Assembly (NCBI RefSeq): GCF_002127325.2
Contig: NC_035439.2
Coordinates: 4,150,110-4,214,109 of the forward strand
Source: Helianthus annuus
Taxonomy: Eukaryota > Streptophyta > Magnoliopsida > Asterales > Asteraceae
Length of the DNA stretch: 64,000 nt
Direction of reading: 5' to 3'
Of the stretch, positions 55,229-64,000 are shown piece by piece; the first letter of the stretch is position 1; each line of letters opens with the position of its first letter. The notes below the pieces were generated by a model that saw only the letters and a list, made by a program, of their open reading frames with translations, was not told the origin of the DNA and did not search any database. The translations under genes and the position numbers were made by a program.

Positions 55229-55824
55229 TAGGGGTGTTCAAAACCGGATATCCGAAAATTCGGATCCGAATTTCGGATATCCGAAATTTTCGGATAGTAG
55301 ATTTCACTATCCGAATCCGTATCCGAAATTTCGGATATCCGAAATTCGGATATCCGAAATTTCGGATACGGATTCGGATAATGAATCGGATATCCGAAAA
55401 TCCAACTTTTTATTTAATTTTTATTTTTTTATTATTTTTTTCATATTCGGAAACGGATATTCTGGATAGTTTCGGATATCCGAATATAAATTTTCGGATA
55501 TTTTTCGGATATTTTTCGGATACTTCGGATATTTTTCGGATATTTCGGATATTTTCGGATATTTTTCGGATATTTCGGATATTTTCGGATACTTCGGATA
55601 TTCGGATATCCGAAAAAAATGAAAATTAAATTTTTCGGATATTTCGGATATCCGAAATATCCGAAAATTTTGAAAATCACTATCCGAATCCGAATCCGAA
55701 AAATTCGGATATCCGAATTTCGGATATCCGAAATTTCGGATATCCGATATTTCGGATATTTCGGATTCGGATATCGGATAATTCGGATCGGATTTTCGGA
55801 TACGGATACTTTTGAACACCCCTA
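55229..55824. mobile_element. hAT element filled with CGGATATCCGAA words
   Basis: The ends are TAGGGGTGTTCAAAA and its complement, with an exact 8-bp duplication attgtgag (55221-55228 and 55825-55832). Nearly all of the 596-bp interior is ttcggatatccgaa-type words, self-complementary and thus readable as long spurious frames on both strands. It sits in an intron of the FBA gene, inside the 110-bp exon array. Confidence 0.92.
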
Positions 55825-56150
55825 ATTGTGAGTATATTTTATTATTTAATATTTATAAACAAATCCCGATCAATCACACTTTTAGACTCTTTCACATCTT
55901 TGGATTCTTTCAAATGCAGATCTGCACAAATGTGATTGTGAGTATATTTTATTATTTAATATTAATAAACAAATTCCAATCAATCACACCTTTGGACTCT
56001 TTCACATCTTTGGACTCTTTCAAAGGCAGATCTGCACAAATATGATTATGAGTATATTTTATTATTTAATATTAATAAACAAATCCCGATCAATCACACC
56101 TTTGGAGTCTTTCACACCTTTGGACTCTTTCACATCTTTGCATCCATTAG
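55825..56150 (-). repeat. 110-bp tandem exon-intron units of the FBA gene
   Basis: Units with acceptors before 56031, 55921 and (after subtracting the hAT element) 55207 are spaced exactly 110 bp. Each consists of a 42-nt exon (14 codons of the ESKDVKESK type) and a 68-nt intron starting GTGTGATTG and ending TTTGTGCAG. A fourth, partial unit abuts the stop of the upstream FBA copy near 56150. The exon is a multiple of three. Confidence 0.72.
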
Positions 56151-56159
56151 TGTGAACAC

Positions 56160-57222
56160 TTACTCGTTGTTAAGCAACAACAGTGTCTCTTTGAAGGGAT
56201 ATCTGCTGCAAGGCAGGTTGATGTAAGTGTTGTGTATATTGTGTGGGATTTCACCAATGCCAACTTCAAAACCAGTGTCTTGAAACACAACCCCACATGG
56301 CTCTCTGAAAGATGTTAGCTGCCATATAGACCGATTAGGTACCCTTATCTCATACACCTTTGTGACTGAACCCTTCTTTATCAACCATACCTGGAATAAT
56401 GGAGTATCTACACTTTCACTCACATCTTTTACAATCACAATGGGCAAACCGGTGTAATCGGATAAGCTGAAACTCCTCACACTTGCTTGTAGTAAATCTC
56501 TGTGTATGGACACTTGGGAAAATTTTTCAGTGGTGAGATCAAATTTGAAGAGAAAGTTCTCACCACCACTAGAGTTATAACCATGAAAATAGATGACCCC
56601 ATCTAGACCAAGTTGTTTGGAAGTCATATCCATCTTTTTGTGACTAGGATTATAAGAGTCTACCACTTTTCAAGTTCTATTGTTTGAAGAGTACACTTCT
56701 ACTGTCAAAGGAGAACTAAGTATGACCTTGACGAGCATAGGGTCATTGGTTCTTGGACACACTCCAAGACCAATGAAAAAGTTATGATGGGCTTATTTGG
56801 GAACAACCACGTGGGTCTTCTGTATAGCAAGGTTCCATATTATCACTTTGCGTGCAGGCATAGTGGTAGTGCTTACCTAAACCATCTTCTGTAATAATAG
56901 CATTAACCCGTTAGATATGGCAACATGTGTGCGTGTGTTGCAGAACCAGGATTTGCTAAGATAGTGTTATTTTCAGGAAAGTTGTCATCGTCCTTGTACA
57001 TGACAAAATCTTTTGATTCTTTTTGTTTTGTGATAATATAGCTATTTCCCTTGTAATTATTAATAAATTCTAGCGTGTGCATGTGCTTCTTCCATGTCTT
57101 TGAAACTTGTCTGAACCAAAGCGGAGATTTTACAGGGAGCTTCCTTAATATGACCCTTTGCATATCGATATTCACATTATTGGGCTTCTCCACATCTTTG
57201 GGCTTTTCCGTATCTTTGGACT
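56160..57222 (-). pseudogene. FBA-type F-box pseudogene
   Basis: Exon 2 starts at 57222 after ATGCAG and encodes ESKDTEKPKDVEKPNN, then MQRVILRKLPVKSPLWFRQV and FVMYKDDDNFPENN. A frameshift near 56930 leads to a TGA after MLPYLTG, and another break lies near 56670. The C-terminal half (HGYNSSGGENFLFKFDLTTE to LLLLNNE) is open. The break after MLPYLTG is shared with the 37639 copy, so both descend from an already damaged gene. A matching first exon may be the one at 62219-62249, more than 5 kb away. Confidence 0.75.
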
Positions 57223-57965
57223 CTGCATAAATGTGATGATTTAACAAGCATACAAAATCTTTATTCATGTATTACCAGGTCCAGCTAGTTAGGCTGTCGT
57301 ATTATATTTAACAATGCAAATCACAGAATTCAAGGATGTTAGGGTTTGAAAATATTAGTTAAAATACAAATCAAGAATGCTAGGGTTTCATTTTCAACAA
57401 TACTTGATATCAAACAGATCTAGGATTTCATAATTATTATTATTAATTAACATTAACATTATTTAATATCAAACATACAAACTTCATTGATGTAATTCAG
57501 ATTACAAACTTATTAATACCAAACTTCATTGATGACGTTAATCAGATCTAGTGTTTCATAACAATTAACATTAATAATTAATATCAAACAGATTACAAAC
57601 TTCATTAATATCAATCATATTACAAATGTCATTGATATCATACGAAGGGTTAGTAGGAAGTTTATTTGGGTAGGAATGATAAGAAGTAATCTTGCCCATC
57701 AATTGAGTAATTAAATGCTTGGATTAAATGGATAAAATTGAACAATAGTTAGGAGGCGCTTGAGATTCTAAAGGGTATTCTAGTCCATCCAAGTTAATAA
57801 TTTATCTCTCCTCCAATTCCCACTCATTTTTAAAACGTTAATAACTTTTTCATACGACATTATTTTTTTTTATAAAAAATGCACAATAAAAACGAGCGTT
57901 TTATTATCTTTAAAACGAGCACACCATTGCTATACTTTTGAAAAAAAAGTTTACGATAACCCAAA
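57223..57965. other. FBA intron-like and spacer sequence
   Basis: This is AT-rich sequence with repeated 'gattacaaacttcattgat' phrases, shared with 41080-41210, 62090-62210 and 63230-63370. There is no gene. It is probably intron 1 of the FBA copies. Confidence 0.5.
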
Positions 57966-58305
57966 TGCGTAAAACGCAATGGACAAGAAACACAAAAATG
58001 ATTTTTTTTCTAAAACACAATGGACTAAAAACACAAAAGAAAATGTTATTTCTAAAACGCAATGGGCAAAAAACACAAAAGAACGTGTTTTTTTTCTAAA
58101 ACGCAATGGATCAATAACACAAAACAAAGTGTTCTTTCTAAAATGCAATGGACTAAAAACACAAAAGAAAATGTTCTTTTTAAAATGTAATGGACAAAAA
58201 ACAAAAATAAATGCCTTTTCTAAAACGCAATGGTTCAAAAACACAAAACAAAGTGTTTTTTTCTAAAACACAATAAACTGAAAATACAAAAGAAAGTGTG
58301 TTTTC
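57966..58305. repeat. Minisatellite (about 40-bp unit), left block
   Basis: Units share CTAAAACGCAATGGAC followed by aaaaaacacaaaagaaa and a T-run. About eight units. The spurious reading frames on both strands are a by-product. The same unit in the same orientation resumes at 61176, after the retroelement. Confidence 0.85.
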
Positions 58306-61110
58306 TCCCCATCAAGACTGTTAAGAGTATCCCCCTTAGTTTTCGTATGGCTTTTGCCCAAGTCTTAACTGCAGCTTTGGACAAGGTGGTTGCTATGCCT
58401 GATTCTGTTGAGGCATGGGTTCGACTTTTGATATTACCACGTTGCACCTTGCGGGTGTTCAAGCCTGTTGGTCGTCAGGACAAGAGGTCGGGCAATAGGA
58501 AGAAGGGCCAATGCCTTAGCATCCAGCGGTCTTTGGCTCAGTGGGGTGATCGTGAGGGTTTTGCCACTCTTGTCCAGTTATTGTTTGATCAACCCGCGAG
58601 GGGGGTTACGGATGGAATCAAAAAGGGTACTGAGATTGATAATGAGTGTGGGGGACCAATGTGAAACAATGTTTACGTAAGGTTGCTGATGGTCATTTCA
58701 CTGCAGAGGTTAAGGTTTTATGCTCCTCGGGGGTCACCCCTCTCAATAAGAATACTCTGGAGGCTTTAGTGGCTAAGCACCCATGTGTGCCCCCTCCTTC
58801 CATGCCTGCCTCCTTGCCTTTTGAGTCTCCCCTTGTGGTGGAGCCCGATTGTGTGCTCGGATGTATTAAATCTTTCCCCAAAGGTACGTCGTGCGGGAGA
58901 GACGGCCTAAGGGCCCAACATCTTTTAGATGCTTTTTGTGGGGAGGGGTCTGTGATTGCTGATAGCCTGCTTAGGGCTACTTCAGCTATGGTTAATTTGT
59001 GCTTGGGGGGAGGTGCCCGAGGAGTCTGGCGGAGTTTGTTGCTTCTGCTTCTCTTACACCTCTTCTCAAACCGGATAATGGGATTAGGCCTATCGCTGTT
59101 GGGTCGATTTGGAGGAGGGTGATCTCCAAGGTGGCCATGAAAGGTGTTGGGAAGGAGATAGCAAAATACCTTGGCGATTTCCAGTTTGGGGTAGGGATTC
59201 CATGAGGGGCAGAGGCCGTTCTTCATAGTGCGAACAGGTTCCTTAATCAGTACCACCAAGATGGGTCTCTTGCTATGCTTACTGTTGATTTTTCGAACGC
59301 TTTTAATTTGGTTGATAGGACAGCCCTACTGTACGAGGTAAGGAAAAGGTGTCCTTCTATTTCTACGTGGGTCGATTTTTTATATGGTCAACCAGCTAGA
59401 TTATATGTGGGGGATGAGTTTATTTGGTCTACTACTGGCGTTCAGCAAGGGGACCCCTTGGGGCCCCTCCTTTTTGCCCTTGTTCTACACCCCATTGTTC
59501 ACCGAATAAGGGATCGCTGCAAACTTCTATTTCACGCCTGGTACCTAGATGACGGAACACTTATTGGAGATGCCACCCAAGTGGCTAATGCTTTAGATAT
59601 CATCAGAGCTGAGGGTCCTTCCTTAGGGCTTCAACTTAATATAAAAAAAACTGAAGTTTTTTGGCCAACCTGCAATGGTGTAAAGGTTCAGGAGGGCTTA
59701 TTCCCTCGGGGGATTGGGAGGCCGGTGCTGGGTGTGAAACTCCTGGGGGGTGCCGTTAGTCGTGATGCAGAGTTTATTAGTAATATGGCTCTTAAAAGAG
59801 CGAACTGTGCAGTCGAGCTGATGAGGTGCCTTAAACGCCTACGGGACCCTCAGAGCGAGCTCCTCTTGCTTCGTTCTTGTATGGGTGTTGCTAAATTACT
59901 GTTTGGTCTTCGAACGTGTCAACCTTCTTTGGTAGGGGGAGCTGTCTCTGTTTTTGATGTAGGCCTCCGGGAGCATTAGAGGATATTGTTGTTTGTGGGG
60001 GTGCTTTTTTTGGAGATCTCTGGTGGAGGTTGGCTTTCTCCCGACCCGGTTCGGAGGCTTAGGGATTTGTACGGCCGAGGATGCCTCTTCATATGCTTTC
60101 GTGGCTTCAAGGGCCCAATCTTGGGTTTTAGAAGACCACATACTCCGAGAATGTGGTGGGGATGTTTTAGACTCCGATTACAGGAGTGCGTTGGACCTTT
60201 TGCATAGTTCTCTTCCCGACGTTGATATTGGCGGTTTCTACATTAAAGACACCGCCCCTCCTAAATCCCAGAAAATTCTGGCGAATGCCTTATATGGCGA
60301 AATTGTCAAGAGGTTTGAAGAGAAGTTTGTCTTATCCCCTCGGCAAAGAGCTGTGTTTGAATGTCTACGTGCCCCACATGCTTAGGATTTTCTGTCTGTC
60401 GCACCTATTGAAGGCTTGGGGCAACACATGTCGGCTGTGGAATACCGTGCTATCCTTAGATACCGACTGATGATTCCTTTGTTCCCAGTTGACGAGCCAT
60501 GTCCGGTATGCCGCAAAGCGTGTTTGGATTCTTTCGGCGAGCACGCGATCCACTGTAAAGAGCTACCAGGGTTTAAATATCGGCATGATTTGGTGAGAGA
60601 TGTGTTATGTGATGTTCTTAAGCGGGCCGAGATCTCTGCCAAAAAGGAGGCTCCAGTAAATTTCCTGACTGACCCCATAGAGGGGAGGTCCACTTTACGC
60701 CCGGCGGACATCCTTGTGTTTGGATGGAAAGGGGGGAAACACGCTTGTGTAGATTTAACTGGAGTCTCCCCCCTTGTCGGGCTCAAGGACAAGGGCTTTG
60801 TCGTAGGGCAAGCGGTGCTCAAGGCAGAGGCGAGCAAAGTGGCAAAACATGAGAAAGCCTGCCTGGAGAATCAACATGTGTTTGTCCCGTTTGCGTTTGA
60901 TACCTTTGGTGGTCTCGCTCCTGACGCTGTGCGACTTTTGAATCGGGTTCAAAAAGTCGTTAATAGTAATTCTTCGTCGCTAAAGGTTTCAAACTTTGTA
61001 TTTAGTAGAACTGGTTTTTCTATTCAAAAGGGGGTGGCGGCGCAACTTGTTGCTCGACTACCTGCCATTGCTTTGTAATTGCCCTTTTTCGTGTGGAATG
61101 ATATTGTCGG
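58306..61110 (+). mobile_element. Non-LTR retroelement with RT, zinc finger and restriction-like endonuclease, decayed
   Basis: Blocks in order: N-terminal AFAQVLTAALDKVVAMPD; RT with KPDNGIRPIAVGS, motif A VDFSNAFN (near 59284), motif B GVQQGDPLGPLLF (near 59440) and motif C WYLDDGT (near 59540); LNIKKTEVFW; a Cys/His cluster CPVCRKACLDSFGEHAIHC (near 60505); then RPADILVF (near 60699) and CVDLTGVSP, as in a PD-(D/E)xK nuclease; and a tail ending ARLPAIAL. There is no APE-type nuclease upstream of RT, so the order matches R2-like elements rather than plant L1 LINEs. Several frameshifts and in-frame stops (near 59204, 59977 and 60383) make it dead. It is probably 5'-truncated. Confidence 0.75.
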
Positions 61111-61175
61111 TTCAAAAATTTTTTTTTACCATTTTATAAAACTGATGTAGTAATGCATCATACATTTTGCAGTCT

Positions 61176-61560
61176 AAAAAAAAAAAACTAAAAACATAAA
61201 AGAAAATTTTCTTTCTGAAACGCAATTGAATAAAAACACAAAAGAAAGTGTTTATTCTAAAACGTAATTGACTCAAAACACAAAAGAAAATGTTTTTTTT
61301 TTCTAAAACGCAATGGACAAAAAGCTCCCAAAAAATGTATTTTTTTTCATTTTTTTGTAAAACACGATGGACAAAAAACTGTGTTTTTTGATTATTTTGT
61401 AAAACACAATAGACAAAAAACACAAAAAAAAAATGTTTTTTCATTCTTTTGAAAAACGCAATGGAAAAAAAACTTTGCTTTTTCATTTCTTTTGCAAAAC
61501 ACAATGAACAAAAAACACAAAAAATATGTTTTTTCTTTATTTTGTAAAACACAATTCTAA
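61176..61560. repeat. Minisatellite, right block
   Basis: Same unit and orientation as 57966-58305, more degenerate, with longer T-runs. It ends near aaacacaattctaaatg. Confidence 0.8.
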
Positions 61561-62090
61561 ATGAATGTTTAAACCGAAAACAGTTTTGTAATTTTCTTTG
61601 AGATATTTTGTCGAACACATAGTGTGCAACTTTTTACCACTGAGTTCTTAATAAAATTGGAACAAATAATGTTGCCCAAACGCAAGAATACATCAAGAGA
61701 AGGTTAGAATCATAGAATTTTGAGAAGAGAAGTACCTGTTTAAATCGATTTCTCAAGCTCCATTGCATTGTGTTAAATTGAAAAAAATGAGAAATTGCAT
61801 AAAAATAAACTGGGTTTCTTCAAAGAAATTGAATAACACGTTGATTGAGTGTTTAAACCATTCATTGATGAAGAAAATCGTACTATGATGTAGTAATTTT
61901 AGAGAGAGAAAGTGAAGGAAAGGTTGAAGATGGTGGGTTTTGAAGATGGAGAGAAAGATAAATAGAATAGAAAAAATGAGATTGAGTAAAATGCCCATCC
62001 TTATGTTTTTTTGTTATTTGCCATGTGTCCTCTTATTATTGCCTCCTACACATCCTACCCAAAAGTAAACTTCCTATTTTATCTTTTCCT
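61561..62090. other. Spacer without recognisable features
   Basis: AT-rich. An 81-codon minus-strand frame at 61753-61998 is Phe/Ile/Leu-rich low complexity and I do not call it a gene. Confidence 0.4.
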
Positions 62091-62218
62091 ATGATACAAA
62101 CTGCAAACTTAATTGATGCCAATCAGATTACAAACTAAACTTTAGGGATATGTATTGAAATACAAATCTCAAAACTGATCAATCAACAATTAACATTGAT
62201 ATAAAGTAGATTACGAAC

Positions 62219-62249
62219 CTTCTTTTAAAGTTTGAAGAGCCTGATCCAT
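62219..62249 (-). pseudogene. Duplicate FBA first exon
   Basis: 31 nt, MDQALQTLKE, then GTTCGT. Upstream on the minus strand lies the same promoter-side repeat as at 39080-39360. Downstream, the FBA intron-like sequence leads to the minisatellite and retroelement. It may once have been joined to exon 2 at 57222. Confidence 0.5.
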
Positions 62250-62802
62250 GTATGACTGAATTGATTGAAAATGCTCAAATTTCTCAAGTTCTAACCTTAG
62301 TTTTGTAGATTGTGAAAATGTCTTTGTCTTGTGATTTAAACCGACGAATGCCTAATAGACTAAATCCTCATTTACTATTAAAAATATAATATAATATAAT
62401 ATTATGATTTTAATAAAATTTTAGACCTTATAATAACATATTAACGAAATTTGTTGATGTAATTTAGAAACATGTATGCTGTTGTTGACTATGAAAGAGT
62501 GCTGACTATATTTTGCTAAATTTATTTTTGTAAGATGATAAATTAAACAAAAATAAATAAATAAATAAATAAAACAGCAGATCTGCACCCCATTTAGCCC
62601 GAAACCGAGTATCCAATTCGAACAAAAGTGGATCAGAAGGTTTTCAGGATCTTTTAATATCACAAAAAGCCCTAATAAACATAGATATGTAGGGTTTTGA
62701 AACAGTAATCGTGCGTAGATCTAGTGAAAAACACAGATCTAGAAATTTGGGTAGAGAAGAATAACAAGGAGTGGTTCGTGCCGGCCCCATGGTGGGCGCC
62801 AA

Positions 62803-63226
62803 TGAAGAAACACGAAATCACCGCTGGAGTGATTTGAACCGCTTTGTATAAGAGACCTTGAATCACACATTGTTCTTCCTCTTAAATCTAGATCTGCAAT
62901 GGAGAAGAGAGAAAAAATGGGGATGTAGAGACGGCCGGTATGGGAAGAATCCCCTTTCTCCAGCTAAAAAAGGTGTGTTTATCCCATATCTCTTGCACTA
63001 ATAATGAGGTGAAGACCTCCTTATATAGGAGATAGGAGCAACCCTAACCTCAATGGGCCAGACCCAGTTAGGGTTGTCTCTACAAGCCCACGACCTAGTT
63101 TAATGTAAACTACAATGCTCTAGGTTTCACGGGTTAGTACGCAATAATAATAAATATTATAATAAAAGGCGATAAGTAACGGATATGCCCGATCGTGTGG
63201 GTCCGGTCCAATACCATACCCCATCA
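62803..63226 (-). mobile_element. LTR relic with primer-binding site, second copy
   Basis: 424 bp from TGATGGGGTATGG to TTTCTTCA on the minus strand, followed by TTGGCGCCCACCATGGGGCC. It is homologous to 40647-41068 and, like it, followed by about 230 bp of internal leader fused to the FBA promoter side. The two loci therefore share one original insertion that was later duplicated. Confidence 0.65.
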
Positions 63227-63373
63227 GATTACAAACTTCATTGATATCATACAGATTACAAACTTCATTGATGTCAATCAGATTACAAACTAAACTTTAG
63301 GGATTTATATTGAAATACAAATCTCAAAACTGATCAATCAGCAATTAACATTGATATCAAGTAGATTACGAAC

Positions 63374-63404
63374 CTTCTTCTGAAGTTTAAAGAGCCTGAT
63401 CCAT
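63374..63404 (-). pseudogene. Duplicate FBA first exon with stop
   Basis: 31 nt with the GTTCGT donor, but the fifth codon is followed by TAA (MDQAL stop). It is the fifth copy of the exon in the window. Confidence 0.55.
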
Positions 63405-64000
63405 GTATGATTGAATTGATTGAAAATGCTCAAATTTTTCAAGTTCTAACCTTTGAGTTTTGAATGATTGTGGAAATGTCTTTTTTGTCTAGTGATTTAA
63501 ACGGATGTATGCCTAATAGATTGAATCCTCATTTACTATTCAAAATACAATATAATATTTTGATTTTCATAAAATTTTAGACCTTATAATAACATATTAA
63601 CAAAATTTTTGATGTAATTTGGAAACATGTATGCTGTTGTTGACTATGAAAGAGTGTTGACTATATTTTGCTAAATTTATTTTTGTAAGATGGTAAATTA
63701 AACAAAAATAAATAAATTAATAAATGATAAAATTGAAAAAATCAACCTTTATGTATATCTAAACTGCACTTTATAAATTTCACTATGAAATCGGCCAAAC
63801 CCAACCTTTATGTTTATGTTTTGTTACATTATATAACCTTTACAACTAACGTTGTCCAAAAACTAAGTTAAGTTACTTCACATGCTTTGCATGTGAGGGT
63901 ATTATAGTCTTTTCCTATTTTATTAATACAATTTATATATTTGATGTATTGCAAAATACATCGGTGTTCGCTTCAGTTTTAGTCGCTAGTTAGTTAGTTT
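63405..64000 (-). other. Promoter-side repeat of the FBA copies and spacer to window end
   Basis: Up to about 63720 it matches the sequence upstream of the other first exons (tcaaggttagaacttgagaaa on the minus strand, then a run of taatattatatt). The rest is AT-rich with no gene. Confidence 0.45.

Noticed and set aside
55234..55819. Long frames with FGYPKY and ISEISD repeats on both strands
   Set aside because: They arise from the self-complementary CGGATATC words of a hAT element and are not protein coding.
57951..58266. Repeat protein KTQWTKNTK on plus, or VLEKK-FC on minus
   Set aside because: Both frames follow from the minisatellite unit, and there is no gene context.
58693..59259. 188-codon minus-strand frame
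   Set aside because: It is antisense to the reverse-transcriptase reading of the retroelement and has no family resemblance.

Overview
The window is nuclear DNA of a flowering plant. Intron-split genes with GT-AG borders encode plant protein families, and the spacers are packed with plant-type transposons. The repeat style (a Ty3 LTR starting TGTCACACCCC, GCTCG-rich hAT elements, TS/Au-like SINEs) suggests a eudicot, probably Asteraceae; that assignment is inference. There is no operon structure and no rRNA, tRNA or CRISPR. Layout by region: 0-5 kb holds the last exons of an unrecognised gene, small hAT elements, a LINE tail and a hAT element containing a solo LTR. 5.6-11.0 kb is a complete five-exon pectin-type methyltransferase (PMT/QUA2-like) gene. 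11.3-16.4 kb holds retroelement, hAT, PIF/Harbinger and SINE remnants. 16.6-21.4 kb is a complete PTI1-like kinase gene. 22-25.3 kb holds a tandem duplication, a LINE tail, a Helitron-like end and a Mutator-like element with a captured plasmodesmata-protein (DUF26) fragment. 25.8-28.1 kb is an intact F-box/LRR gene. 30.3-35.4 kb is a Gemin2 (SMN-complex) gene whose introns carry nested elements. 36-64 kb is a degenerate F-box cluster on the minus strand. It consists of chimeric, truncated and duplicated F-box-associated (FBA) pseudogenes, five copies of one 31-nt first exon, LTR relics, a young 11.1 kb Ty3 retrotransposon (43207-54334) and a decayed non-LTR retroelement set inside a minisatellite.

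The four well-formed genes (methyltransferase, kinase, F-box/LRR, Gemin2) are unrelated housekeeping or signalling genes and do not form a pathway. Several of their introns contain transposons with exact target-site duplications (TSDs), which fixes the element boundaries. 8-bp TSDs mark hAT, 9-10-bp TSDs mark Mutator-like, a 5-bp TSD marks the Ty3 element and a 3-bp TSD marks CACTA.

The most unusual observations are: a non-LTR retroelement with RT, then a zinc finger, then a restriction-like endonuclease (the R2-type order), flanked on both sides by the same minisatellite; hAT elements that share a TAGGGGTG end but are each filled with a different short repeated word; DNA transposons carrying captured thymidine-kinase and DUF26 fragments; and an F-box pseudogene locus with a 110-bp tandem unit that repeats a 42-nt exon. 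All exon borders and TSDs were read by eye. No alignment or database search was run.
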